From positions 62,001 to 126,000 of the forward strand of contig NZ_LZHT01000003.1 in NCBI RefSeq assembly GCF_001667315.1: a DNA stretch of 64,000 nucleotides, given 5' to 3'. The notes beneath the pieces were generated by a model. That model was not told the origin of the DNA. It did no database searches and saw only the letters and a program-made list of their open reading frames with translations. The translations under genes were made by a program, and so were the position numbers. Source of the stretch: Mycobacterium sp. 852002-10029_SCH5224772. GTDB taxonomy: Bacteria > Actinomycetota > Actinomycetes > Mycobacteriales > Mycobacteriaceae. Numbering within the stretch: the stretch's first letter is position 1; every line of letters begins with the position of its first letter. Below, in pieces: positions 1 to 8,262 of this stretch.

Positions 1-258
1 ACCGAGGAGTCCGGGGTCGACGGGCTGCGCATGGAACCCGGGTTGGCCGCGGTGCACGTGCACCCAGTGGTGTGCTCGCTGGGCGTGCCCACCCGCCATC
101 TGGATTTGCAATTCGTGGCGCACGCGCCGGCCGGCGCGCAGATCGCGATCAGCGACGAGTCGGAGGACCTGCGGTGGTGGCCCGCCGACGCGTTGCCGCA
201 GGGAACCGATCACGCGCTGGCGTATCTGGTTTCGCGGGCGCGGGCCCGCCGAGCGTGA
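1..258 (+). CDS. Nudix hydrolase, C-terminal part (5' end outside window)
   Basis: The reading frame is open from the first base and ends at a TGA at 256-258. The first visible residues, TEESGV, look like the tail of a Nudix box (the REx2EExG part), followed by a strand-rich segment and SEDLRWWPADALP, typical of the end of Nudix pyrophosphohydrolases. The family hydrolyses nucleoside diphosphates linked to another moiety using a divalent metal. Substrate cannot be judged because the N-terminal half is missing. The ATG at 31 is internal, not the start. The gene converges on manB, 65 bp away. Confidence 0.6.
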   Translation, partial: TEESGVDGLRMEPGLAAVHVHPVVCSLGVPTRHLDLQFVAHAPAGAQIAISDESEDLRWWPADALPQGTDHALAYLVSRARARRA

Positions 259-322
259 CGCCTGCCGCACATTCGGCGCCGAGTGTGCGGCCAGCCGCAC
301 GTTCGGCGTCGGAAGCCTCCGC

Positions 323-1399
323 TCAGACGTCGGACGAGTAGCGGATCCCGCCGTCGGGAATCGACACACCGGGCCACACCCGGGCGCCGCGCAGCAGTTC
401 GCAGCGCGCACCGATGTCGGCGCCGTCGCCGATCACCCCGTCGCGGATCAGCGCCCGCGGACCGATACGCGCCCCGAATCCGATGATCGAGCGCTCGATC
501 ACGCTGCCGGCCTCGACCTTGGCGCCGTCGAAGATCACCGCGCCGTCCAGCCGCACACCGGGGCCGATCTCGGCGCCCCGCCCCACCACGGTGCCGCCGA
601 TCAGCACCGCGCCCGGCGACACCGCCGCGCCGTCGTGCACCAGCTGCTCGCCGCGGTGGCCGTGCAGCGCGGGCGACGGCGCGATGCCGCGCACCAGATC
701 CGCCGACCCCCGGACGAAGTCGTCCGGGGTGCCCATGTCGCGCCAGTAGCTGGCGTCGACGTAGCCGCACACCGTGACGTCCGGATCGGAGAGCAGCGCG
801 GGGAACACCTCGCGTTCCACCGACACCTCACGGCCGCGCGGGATCCGGTCGATCATGGCGCGCGAGAACACATAGCAGCCGGCGTTGATCTGGTCGGTCG
901 GCGGATCCTGGGTCTTCTCCAGGAAGGCGGTGACCCGGCCGTCTTCGGTGGTCACGCAGCCGAAGGCGCGCGGGTCACCCACCCGGACCAGGTGCAGGGT
1001 GACGTCGGCCTCCTGGGCGGAGTGGAAGTCGAGCATCTGACCCAGGTCGCAGCCGGAGAGCACGTCGCCGTTGAACACCATCACGGTGTCGTGCCGCAGA
1101 TGCCCGGCGACATTGGCGATGCCGCCGCCGGTGCCCAACGGCTGCTCCTCGGTGACGTATTCGATCTGCAGGCCCAGCTTGGAGCCGTCGCCGAACTCCG
1201 CCTCGAAGACGCCGGCCCGATACGACGTGCTCAAGATGACGTGCTCGATGCCCGCCGCGGCGACCCTCGACAGCAGGTGGGTGAGGAACGGCAGCCCGGC
1301 GGTCGGCAGCATGGGCTTGGGCGCCGACAGGGTCAGCGGCCGCAGCCGGGTGCCCTTGCCGCCCACCAGGATCACGACGTCGACTTGCGGAGTTCCCAC
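323..1399 (-). CDS. manB: Mannose-1-phosphate guanylyltransferase (GDP-mannose pyrophosphorylase)
   Basis: 358 aa, cytoplasmic. It makes GDP-mannose from GTP and mannose-1-phosphate, the donor for PIMs, lipomannan/LAM and mannoproteins. The N-terminus carries the nucleotidyltransferase signature GGKGTRLRPLTLSAPKPMLP (about residues 13-32) and the acidic FNGDVLSGCD segment. The C-terminal third is a run of hexapeptide repeats (for example GRGAEIGPGVRLDGAVIFDG) forming a left-handed beta-helix. The GTG start lies one base past the wbbL stop, so the gene is probably translated as the third cistron of rmlD-wbbL-manB. It matches M. tuberculosis Rv3264c in length and position. Some family members use UTP or glucose-1-phosphate, so the exact sugar rests on orthology. 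Confidence 0.9.
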   Translation of the reverse strand: MGTPQVDVVILVGGKGTRLRPLTLSAPKPMLPTAGLPFLTHLLSRVAAAGIEHVILSTSYRAGVFEAEFGDGSKLGLQIEYVTEEQPLGTGGGIANVAGHLRHDTVMVFNGDVLSGCDLGQMLDFHSAQEADVTLHLVRVGDPRAFGCVTTEDGRVTAFLEKTQDPPTDQINAGCYVFSRAMIDRIPRGREVSVEREVFPALLSDPDVTVCGYVDASYWRDMGTPDDFVRGSADLVRGIAPSPALHGHRGEQLVHDGAAVSPGAVLIGGTVVGRGAEIGPGVRLDGAVIFDGAKVEAGSVIERSIIGFGARIGPRALIRDGVIGDGADIGARCELLRGARVWPGVSIPDGGIRYSSDV

Positions 1400-1400
1400 C

Positions 1401-2291
1401 TCAGTGTCGCCCTTCTACCAGTTTCCGTCGGCCGGATGCGCGCACCGCGCTGCGCACCATCAGGCGGGAACGTACCGCCAACGAGGCGCGCAGCGCCCAG
1501 CGCAGCGGCGCGCGCCACAAACCGGCATGCCGGTCGGCCAGAAACATATACGTGCTCTTGTGGTGGGCGGCCAGGTGGCTGGCCGGGTCCCCGCCGGTCG
1601 AGTGGCCCTTGTGGTGCAGCACTTCCGCCGAGGGCACGTAGATGGAAAGCCAGCCGGCCTTGCCGAGCCGGTCGCCGAGGTCGACGTCCTCCATATACAT
1701 GAAGTAGCGCTCGTCGAAGCCGCCGACCTGGCCGAACGCCGACCGGCGCACCAGCAGGCACGACCCCGACAGCCAGCCCACCGGCCGCTCGCTGGGCTCC
1801 AGCCGCTCCTGGCGATACGCCGCCGACCACGGGTTGGTCTTCCAGAACGGCCCGACGACCGCGTGCATGCCGCCGCGGATCAGGCTGGGCAGGTGGCGCG
1901 CCGACGGGTACACCGACCCGTCGGGATCGCGGACCAGCGGGCCCAGCGCCCCCGCGCGCGGCCAGCGCGACGCGGCGTCCAGCAGGGCGTCGATGCTGCC
2001 CGGGCCCCACTGCACGTCCGGGTTGGCCACAATCACCCAGTCGTCCTCGCGGTCCAGCTGCGCGACGGCGCGATTGATCGCGGTCCCGTAGCCCAGGTTG
2101 GCTCCGGTGTGAAACAGCCGCACGTTGGGGTAGCGATCGACGGCGGCCTGCGGGGTGCCGTCGGTGGAGCCGTTGTCGGCCAGCAGCACGCACACCTCTC
2201 GCTCCGTGGCCAGCGACAGCGAGGCCAGGAAGCGCTCCAGATGCGGGCCCGGTGAGTAGGTCACCGTCACGACCGGCAGGACGTCAGTCAC
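1401..2291 (-). CDS. wbbL: Rhamnosyltransferase WbbL (GT2), arabinogalactan linker synthesis
   Basis: 296 aa from GTG at 2291. It transfers L-rhamnose from dTDP-rhamnose to GlcNAc-PP-decaprenol, completing the disaccharide linker between peptidoglycan and arabinogalactan. Visible GT2 features are LADNGSTDGTP (nucleotide binding), NPDVQW (metal-binding Asp) and FDERYFMYMEDVDLGDRL (catalytic ED region). A longer frame reaches 2366, but residues before VTDVLPVVTVTYSPGP look unlike the family, and the GTG at 2291 overlaps the rmlD stop by 8 bp, as expected for coupled genes. Orthologue of M. tuberculosis Rv3265c (about 301 aa). Confidence 0.9.
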   Translation of the reverse strand: MTDVLPVVTVTYSPGPHLERFLASLSLATEREVCVLLADNGSTDGTPQAAVDRYPNVRLFHTGANLGYGTAINRAVAQLDREDDWVIVANPDVQWGPGSIDALLDAASRWPRAGALGPLVRDPDGSVYPSARHLPSLIRGGMHAVVGPFWKTNPWSAAYRQERLEPSERPVGWLSGSCLLVRRSAFGQVGGFDERYFMYMEDVDLGDRLGKAGWLSIYVPSAEVLHHKGHSTGGDPASHLAAHHKSTYMFLADRHAGLWRAPLRWALRASLAVRSRLMVRSAVRASGRRKLVEGRH

Positions 2292-3210
2292 GCGTAGAGG
2301 GTAACGGTCGATCGGCCGCGACATCGCTGGCAGCGTTGGTCGGTGAGGCGGCCAGGGCCGCGACAAGCGCAGGGCGCCAGGGCCTTAACTGCCGCAGTCC
2401 GGCGGCCGCGGACTGACCGCCCGACAGCGCGGAATAGGCCGGCCTCGGCGCCGGCCGGGGAAAGCGGTCGGTGCTGACCGGATGCACCCGCGCCGCGTCG
2501 GCGCCGCATTCCTCGAAGACGGCGCGAGCCTGATCGAAGCGCGAGACCGCGCCCTCGTTGGCGGCGTGCAGGATCGGGCCGGGCACCCGGTCGTCGACGA
2601 TCTGCAGCAGCGCGGCGGCCAGGTCGCCGACGTAGGTCGGCGAGCCGGTCTGGTCGTCGACCACGTCCACCGGGCCGTCCCCGGCGGCCAGCCGGCGCAT
2701 GACGGCGACGAAGTCCTTGCCGGTGCCGCCGGTGTAGACCCAGGCGGTGCGCACCACTATGCCTTCCGACGCGTCGGGCAGCGCCGCCAGGACGGCCTGC
2801 TCCCCCGCGGCCTTGCTGCGGGCGTACACACCCTGCGGCGCGGTCTGATCGGTCGGCTCGTACGGCCGGGGTGGCGCGCCGCCGAAGTCGCCGTTGAAGA
2901 CGTAGTCGGTGGACACGTGGATCAACTGGGCGCCGGCCCGCGCGCAGGCCCGCGCGATGTGCCCGGGACCGGCCTCGTTGACCGCGAAGGCGCCCGCCTC
3001 GTCGGTCTCGGCGCCGTCGACGTTGGTGTAGGCCGCGCAGTTGATCACCACGTCGCCGCGCTGCACGATCCGCTCGGCCGCCGCGGGGTCGGTGATGTCC
3101 CACTGCGACGACGTACATGCCAGGACCTCTCGGCCCTGACCTGCCGCCAGCGAGCTCAAATAGCCGCCCAGCTGCCCACCGGCACCGGCGATCACGATCC
3201 TGGGAGACAT
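2284..3210 (-). CDS. rmlD: dTDP-4-dehydrorhamnose reductase
   Basis: 308 aa from ATG at 3210; a 19-residue upstream extension to 3267 is in frame but unlikely. It catalyses the last NAD(P)H-dependent step to dTDP-L-rhamnose, the donor used by the next gene, wbbL. The Rossmann motif GAGGQLG is at residues 8-14; the SDR active site is visible as VSTDYVFNGD and YARSK (Tyr-x3-Lys). The stop overlaps the wbbL start. Matches M. tuberculosis Rv3266c (304 aa). Confidence 0.92.
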   Translation of the reverse strand: MSPRIVIAGAGGQLGGYLSSLAAGQGREVLACTSSQWDITDPAAAERIVQRGDVVINCAAYTNVDGAETDEAGAFAVNEAGPGHIARACARAGAQLIHVSTDYVFNGDFGGAPPRPYEPTDQTAPQGVYARSKAAGEQAVLAALPDASEGIVVRTAWVYTGGTGKDFVAVMRRLAAGDGPVDVVDDQTGSPTYVGDLAAALLQIVDDRVPGPILHAANEGAVSRFDQARAVFEECGADAARVHPVSTDRFPRPAPRPAYSALSGGQSAAAGLRQLRPWRPALVAALAASPTNAASDVAADRPLPSTRD

Positions 3211-3305
3211 GGTTCGAGTTTGGCATGACCCGAAATGCCCAAGAAATCGCGGGGCAGGGCGGGCCACGCCGCCATCGGCTACCGGTGAAGCTCATGTGTC
3301 GCAAG

Positions 3306-3311
3306 TAATGT
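3306..3311 (+). promoter_or_regulatory. Leaderless-type -10 box of the LCP gene
   Basis: TAATGT lies six bases before the ATG at 3318 and no Shine-Dalgarno sequence precedes it. This TANNNT-N6-8-start layout is typical of mycobacterial leaderless transcripts, with transcription beginning at or next to the start codon. Confidence 0.5.
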
Positions 3312-3317
3312 AGTGGG

Positions 3318-4790
3318 ATGCCTGTGCAACGTGTGGTTCGTGTGATTGCCACCGTGCTGACGCTCGCGGTCGTCGTCGGCACCGGGATCGCCTGGAGCAA
3401 TGTCCGGTCGTTCGAAGACGGCATCTTTCACATGTCGGCGCCCTCGCTGGGCAAGGGCGGCGACGACGGCGCGCTCGACATCCTGCTGGTCGGCCTGGAC
3501 AGCCGCACCGACGCGCACGGCAACCCGCTGTCTCAGGAGGAACTGGACACGCTCAGGGCCGGCGACGAGGAAGCCACCAACACCGACACGATCATCCTGA
3601 TCCGCATCCCCAACAACGGGAAGTCGGCGACCGCGATCTCGATCCCGCGTGACTCCTACGTCGCCGCCCCCGGCCTGGGCAAGACCAAGATCAACGGCGT
3701 CTATGGCCAGACCCGCGAAGCCAAGCGCGCCAGCCTGGTCAGGGCCGGTGACGCCGCCGCGGCCGCGGCAGCCCAGGGCACCGAGGCCGGTCGCGAGGCG
3801 CTGATCAAGACCGTCGCCGACCTCACCGGCGTCACCGTCGACCACTACGCCGAGATCGGTCTGCTTGGTTTCTCGCTGATCACCGACGCGCTCGGCGGCG
3901 TCGACGTCTGCCTCAAAGAGCCGGTATTCGAACCGCTGTCGGGCGCCGACTTCCCGGCCGGTCCACAACGGCTCAGCGGCCCGGAGGCGCTCAGCTTCGT
4001 GCGCCAGCGCCACGAACTGCCGCGCGGCGACCTGGACCGGGTGGTGCGCCAGCAGGTGGTGATGGCCTCGCTGGCCCACCGGGTCATCTCCAGCAGGACG
4101 CTGTCGAGCCCCACCACGGTGCGGCGCCTGGAAGCCGCCGTGCAGCGTTCGGTGGTGATCTCGGCCGGGTGGGACGTGATGGATTTCGTGCAACAGATGC
4201 AGAAGCTGGCCGGCGGCAACGTCGCGTTCGCCACCATCCCCGTGCTCGACGGCGCCGGCTGGAGCGACGACGGCATGCAGAGCGTGGTGCGGGTGGACCC
4301 GCACCAGGTGGCCGACTGGGTCGGCGGCCTGCTGCACGAGCAGGAGCAGGGCAAGACCGAGGAGATCGCCTACACGCCCGCGAAGACCACCGCCAGCGTC
4401 GTCAACGACACCGACATCAACGGGCTGGCCGCCGCCGTGTCAGACGTGTTGAGCGCCAAGGGCTTTGCCACCGGTATGGTGGGCAACAACGACGGCGGGC
4501 ACGTCAAGGCCAGCCAGGTGCGCGCCCCCAAGAGCGATGACATGGGGGCAAAGGAGGTCTCCAAGGAATTGGGTGGGTTGCCGGTGGTCGCCGACACCTC
4601 GCTGGCGCCGGGGGCGGTGCGGGTGGTGCTGGCCAACGACTACAGCGGTCCGGGCTCGGGCCTGTCCGGCACCGAATCGATCATGCCCGCCCGGGTATCC
4701 ACCGCGGGCGCGGTGACCGCCGACACCGGCGCTCCCCCGCCATCGCCGATCCTGACCGCCGGTTCCGACAAGCCCGAGTGCATCAACTGA
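3318..4790 (+). CDS. lcp1: LytR-CpsA-Psr family ligase (Lcp1-like)
   Basis: 490 aa. N-terminal membrane anchor (about residues 5-27), then the LCP catalytic domain (about 50-250) with DILLVGLDSRTDAHG, NTDTIILIRIP and SIPRDSYV, whose Arg/Asp residues bind the pyrophosphate of the lipid-linked substrate, then a C-terminal LytR_C domain (about 355-450). In M. tuberculosis the orthologue Rv3267 joins arabinogalactan to peptidoglycan outside the membrane. The gene is divergent from rmlD, which makes the linker sugar for that same polymer, so the neighbourhood covers linker synthesis and ligation. The stop overlaps the next gene by 13 bp. Confidence 0.9.
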   Translation: MPVQRVVRVIATVLTLAVVVGTGIAWSNVRSFEDGIFHMSAPSLGKGGDDGALDILLVGLDSRTDAHGNPLSQEELDTLRAGDEEATNTDTIILIRIPNNGKSATAISIPRDSYVAAPGLGKTKINGVYGQTREAKRASLVRAGDAAAAAAAQGTEAGREALIKTVADLTGVTVDHYAEIGLLGFSLITDALGGVDVCLKEPVFEPLSGADFPAGPQRLSGPEALSFVRQRHELPRGDLDRVVRQQVVMASLAHRVISSRTLSSPTTVRRLEAAVQRSVVISAGWDVMDFVQQMQKLAGGNVAFATIPVLDGAGWSDDGMQSVVRVDPHQVADWVGGLLHEQEQGKTEEIAYTPAKTTASVVNDTDINGLAAAVSDVLSAKGFATGMVGNNDGGHVKASQVRAPKSDDMGAKEVSKELGGLPVVADTSLAPGAVRVVLANDYSGPGSGLSGTESIMPARVSTAGAVTADTGAPPPSPILTAGSDKPECIN

Positions 4791-5506
4791 GCACGCTCAG
4801 CGGGGCCATCCTCGATCCGATGCTGCGGGCCGACCCGGTCGGTCCGCGCATCACCTATTACGACGACGCCACCGGCGAGCGCATCGAATTGTCCGGCGTG
4901 ACGCTGGCCAACTGGGCCGCCAAGACGGGCAACCTGCTGCGCGACGAGCTGGGGGCGGGGCCGGGGAGCCGGGTCGCGATCCTGCTGCCGGCGCATTGGC
5001 AGACGGCGGCGGTGCTGTTCGGGGTGTGGTGGATCGGCGCCGAGGCGGTGCTCGCGGGCGACGCCGACCCGGCTTCGGACTTGGCACTGTGCACGGCCGA
5101 GCGGTTGGACGAGGCGGACGCCGCGGTCGCGGGGGGCGAGGTCGCGGTGCTGTCGCTGGATCCGTTCGGCCGCCCGGCACCCGACCTGCCGATCGGCGTG
5201 ACCGACTACGCCACCGCGGTGCGCGTGCACGGCGACCAGATCGTTCCCGAACCGCGCCCGGGCCCCGCGCTCGGCGGGCGAACCGTCGACGAGGTGCTGG
5301 CCGACTGTCAAGCCTCCGCGGCGACAAGGGGTTTGACATCGAGCGACCGGGTGCTGTCCGGCGCTCCCTGGACCGGGCCCGCCGAGCTGGTGGACGGCCT
5401 GCTGGCGATCATGGCCGTCGGCGCCTCGCTGGTGCAGGTGACCAACGCGGACCCGGCCGCGCGGGCCCGCAGGGTCGAGGCCGAAAAAGTCACCCGGGTG
5501 CTCTGA
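4778..5506 (+). CDS. TIGR03089-type truncated adenylation-domain protein
   Basis: 242 aa; orthologue of M. tuberculosis Rv3268. It resembles only the N-terminal part of AMP-binding enzymes (TLANWAAKTGNLLRDELGAGPGS, then VAILLPAHWQTAAVLFGVWW). The downstream P-loop-like and GE motifs needed for adenylation are absent, so catalysis is doubtful. The ATG start overlaps the end of lcp1 by 13 bp, suggesting co-translation and an envelope-related role. The function is unknown; actinobacteria carry this short form as a conserved family rather than a recent truncation. Confidence 0.8.
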   Translation: MHQLSTLSGAILDPMLRADPVGPRITYYDDATGERIELSGVTLANWAAKTGNLLRDELGAGPGSRVAILLPAHWQTAAVLFGVWWIGAEAVLAGDADPASDLALCTAERLDEADAAVAGGEVAVLSLDPFGRPAPDLPIGVTDYATAVRVHGDQIVPEPRPGPALGGRTVDEVLADCQASAATRGLTSSDRVLSGAPWTGPAELVDGLLAIMAVGASLVQVTNADPAARARRVEAEKVTRVL

Positions 5507-5548
5507 GGCCGTCCCCGCGCCAGGGTGGGGCGGCCGCCGGTGCGATTC

Positions 5549-5566
5549 ATATTGATATCGCAATAT
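5549..5566. promoter_or_regulatory. Palindromic operator candidate upstream of pacL1-ctpC
   Basis: Perfect 6-bp inverted repeat ATATTG-N6-CAATAT in an AT-rich stretch, 63 bp before pacL1, in otherwise GC-rich DNA. The size and AT-rich arms recall operators of ArsR/SmtB-type metal sensors. No regulator gene is adjacent and the binding protein is unknown. Confidence 0.45.
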
Positions 5567-5628
5567 TTCGATGTTAACGTCGAGCGAGCATGGGCTAAAC
5601 GCTGAGACGACGAGGAAGGGTAGCGGCA

Positions 5629-5910
5629 ATGGCGGTGTACGGGCTCTTGGCGAAGGCGGCGGGGACGGTCGTTACCGGGCTGGTCGGCGTGACGGCCTAC
5701 GAGGCGGTGCGCAAGGCCGTGGCCAAGGCGCCGCTGCACGAGACCGCGGTGAAGGGCGCCGAGCTCGGACTGCGCGGCACCCGTAAGGCCGAGGAGGCCG
5801 CCGAGTCGGCACGGCTGCGGCTCGCCGACGTCATGGCCGAGGCCCGCGAGCGCATCGGCGAGGAGGCGCCTACGCCGTCGATCGCCGACACCCACGACCA
5901 CGAGCACTGA
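5629..5910 (+). CDS. pacL1: PacL1-type metallochaperone-like small membrane protein (DUF1490)
   Basis: 93 aa, preceded by a GAGGAAGGG ribosome site. One N-terminal membrane segment (about residues 7-27), a charged helical middle rich in E/A/R (about 45-80) and a C-terminal tail ending DTHDHEH. In M. tuberculosis Rv3269 (PacL1) the matching Asp/His tail binds zinc and the protein associates with CtpC to support zinc efflux. The next gene, ctpC, begins 8 bp after the stop, so the pair is an operon. Here the tail has Thr and Glu at positions that, as I recall, are Leu and Asp in M. tuberculosis; all three His are kept. Confidence 0.88.
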   Translation: MAVYGLLAKAAGTVVTGLVGVTAYEAVRKAVAKAPLHETAVKGAELGLRGTRKAEEAAESARLRLADVMAEARERIGEEAPTPSIADTHDHEH

Positions 5911-5918
5911 TCGCCGCG

Positions 5919-8255
5919 ATGGACCTCGCCCTAGTCCCTGACGTTGCAGACGAGGTGCGGGCGCAGGACCCTGCGCTGCACGTGATCTCGGACGCCGCCG
6001 GGCGCATGCGGGTCTCCGTCGCGTGGGTGCGCGCCGACTCCCGGCGCGCCGTCGCGGTGGAAGAGGCCGTCGCCACGTGCGAGGGCGTGCGCGTGGTGCA
6101 CGCCTACCCGCGCACCGGATCGGTGGTCGTCTGGTATTCGCCCCGGCGCTGCGACCGGTCCTCGGTGCTGGCGGCCATCGGCGACGCGGCACACGTTTCC
6201 GCCGAGTTGATCCCGGCCCGCGCACCGCATTCGTCGGAGATCCGCAACGCCGACGTTCTGCGCATGGTCATCGGCGGCGCGGCGCTGGCCCTGCTCGGGG
6301 TGCGCCGCTACGTGTTCGCGCGGCCGCCGCTGCTCGGCCCCAGCGGCCGCCTGTTCGCCACCGGCGTCACCGTCTTCACCGGCTATCCCTTCCTGCGCGG
6401 CGCGTTGCGCTCGCTGCGCTCGGGCAAGGCCGGGACCGACGCGCTGGTCTCGGCGGCGACCGTGGCCAGCCTGGTGCTGCGGGAGAACGTCGTCGCGCTG
6501 ACCGTGCTGTGGCTGCTCAACATCGGTGAGTACCTGCAGGATCTGACGCTGCGACGGACCCGTCGGGCGATCTCCGAGCTGTTGCGCGGCAGCCAGGACA
6601 CGGCGTGGCTGCGGCTCGACGACGGCCCAGAGGTAGCCGGCGGCCCGAGGGCCGCCACCGAGGTGCAGGTGCCGATCGACACCGTGCAGATCGGCGACGA
6701 GGTGGTGGTGCACGACCACGTCGCGATACCGGTCGACGGCGAAGTGGTCGACGGCGAGGCCGTCGTCAACCAGTCCGCGATCACCGGCGAGAATCTGCCG
6801 GTCAGCATCGTGGTCGGCGCGCACGTGCACGCCGGTTCGGTGGTGGTGCGCGGACGCCTGGTGGTGCGGGCCAGCGCGGTCGGCAATCAGACCACCATCG
6901 GGCGCATCATCACCCGGGTCGAAGAGGCGCAGCACGACCGGGCGCCGATCCAGACCGTCGGCGAAAACTTTTCCCGCCGTTTCGTTCCCACCTCGTTCAT
7001 CGTCTCGGCCATCACGCTGGCGATCACCGGCGACGTCCGCCGGGCGATGACGATGCTGCTGATCGCCTGCCCGTGCGCGGTGGGCCTGGCCACCCCGACG
7101 GCGATCAGCGCCGCGATCGGCAACGGCGCGCGCCGCGGCATCCTGATCAAGGGCGGTTCGCACCTCGAGCAGGCCGGCCGGGTGGACGCAATCGTGTTCG
7201 ACAAGACCGGAACCCTCACCGTCGGGCGGCCGGTGGTGACCAATATCATTGCGCTGCACAAGGATTGGCAGCCCGAGCAGGTGCTCGCCTATGCGGCGAG
7301 CTCGGAGATCCATTCCCGCCACCCGCTGGCCGAGGCGGTGATCCGCTCCACCGAGGAACGTCACATCACCATCCCGCCGCACGAGGAGTGCGAGGTGCTG
7401 GTGGGGCTGGGCATGCGGACCTGGGCCGACGGCCGGACCCTGCTGCTGGGCAGCCCCGGGCTGCTGCGCTCCGAAAAGGTCAGGGTGTCCAAGAAGGCAT
7501 CGGAATGGGTGGACAAGCTGCGCCGCCAGGCCGAGACGCCGCTGCTGCTCGCCGTCGACGGCAAACTGGTGGGATTGATCAGCCTGCGCGACGAGGTGCG
7601 GCCGGAGGCCGGCGAGGTGCTGAAGAAGCTGCGCGCCAACGGCATTCGCCGGATCGTGATGCTCACCGGAGACCACCCGGACATCGCCGAGGTGGTGGCG
7701 GGTGAGCTCGAGATCGACGAGTGGCACGCCGAGGTGATGCCGGAGGACAAACTCGCGGCGGTGCGCGAACTGCAGGACGAGGGCTTCATCGTCGGCATGG
7801 TCGGTGACGGCATCAACGATGCCCCCGCGCTGGCGGCCGCCGACATCGGGATCGCGATGGGCCTGGCCGGAACCGACGTCGCCGTAGAGACCGCCGATGT
7901 GGCGCTGGCCAACGACGACCTGCACCGCCTACTCGACGTGCGGGACCTGGGTGCGCGCGCCGTCGACGTCATCCGGGAGAACTACAGCATGTCCATCGCG
8001 GTCAACGCCGCCGGGCTGATCATCGGCGCGGGCGGCGCGCTGTCTCCGGTGCTGGCCGCGATCCTGCACAACGCGTCGTCGGTGGCCGTGGTGGCCAACA
8101 GCTCCCGGTTGATCCGGTACCGGCTGGACGCGCCGCGCGACAACGGCGGCGATCGCCAGCGCGGCGAAGCCGGGCGCAGCGGGTCGCCACGCGACAACGG
8201 CGGTGATCGCCAGCGCGGCGAAGCCGGGCGCAGCGGGTCGCCGCGCGACAACTGA
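5919..8255 (+). CDS. ctpC: P1B-type metal-exporting ATPase CtpC with repeat-derived C-terminal extension
   Basis: 778 aa, inner membrane. Exports zinc (manganese has also been proposed) in mycobacteria. Motifs in order: HMA-like N-domain without CxxC (about residues 20-90); transmembrane helices; actuator TGEN; CPCAVGLATP metal site; phosphorylation DKTGTLT; HPLAEAV; GDGINDAPAL. M. tuberculosis CtpC is about 718 aa and ends just after the conserved SSRLIRYRLD. Here translation continues about 43 residues through two full copies and a partial third copy of the 18-residue unit RDNGGDRQRGEAGRSGSP. The ATG at 5919 is used; GTG at 5982 is an alternative. Confidence 0.93.
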   Translation: MDLALVPDVADEVRAQDPALHVISDAAGRMRVSVAWVRADSRRAVAVEEAVATCEGVRVVHAYPRTGSVVVWYSPRRCDRSSVLAAIGDAAHVSAELIPARAPHSSEIRNADVLRMVIGGAALALLGVRRYVFARPPLLGPSGRLFATGVTVFTGYPFLRGALRSLRSGKAGTDALVSAATVASLVLRENVVALTVLWLLNIGEYLQDLTLRRTRRAISELLRGSQDTAWLRLDDGPEVAGGPRAATEVQVPIDTVQIGDEVVVHDHVAIPVDGEVVDGEAVVNQSAITGENLPVSIVVGAHVHAGSVVVRGRLVVRASAVGNQTTIGRIITRVEEAQHDRAPIQTVGENFSRRFVPTSFIVSAITLAITGDVRRAMTMLLIACPCAVGLATPTAISAAIGNGARRGILIKGGSHLEQAGRVDAIVFDKTGTLTVGRPVVTNIIALHKDWQPEQVLAYAASSEIHSRHPLAEAVIRSTEERHITIPPHEECEVLVGLGMRTWADGRTLLLGSPGLLRSEKVRVSKKASEWVDKLRRQAETPLLLAVDGKLVGLISLRDEVRPEAGEVLKKLRANGIRRIVMLTGDHPDIAEVVAGELEIDEWHAEVMPEDKLAAVRELQDEGFIVGMVGDGINDAPALAAADIGIAMGLAGTDVAVETADVALANDDLHRLLDVRDLGARAVDVIRENYSMSIAVNAAGLIIGAGGALSPVLAAILHNASSVAVVANSSRLIRYRLDAPRDNGGDRQRGEAGRSGSPRDNGGDRQRGEAGRSGSPRDN
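8136..8252 (+). repeat. 54-bp tandem repeat (2 copies plus 9 bp), MIRU/VNTR-like
   Basis: Copies begin at 8136 and 8190, with a partial third at 8244. The two full copies differ at only two positions. The unit is 54 bp, so it stays in frame and adds 18 residues per copy to CtpC. Size and location at a gene end resemble mycobacterial interspersed repetitive units. Confidence 0.9.
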
Positions 8256-8262
8256 GCACTGC

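Noticed and set aside
5931..7925. 664-residue minus-strand frame over ctpC
   Set aside because: Antisense shadow; every conserved P-type ATPase motif is in the plus-strand frame.
8136..8252. CRISPR-like array
   Set aside because: Direct head-to-tail copies without spacers, inside a coding frame; a VNTR explains it.
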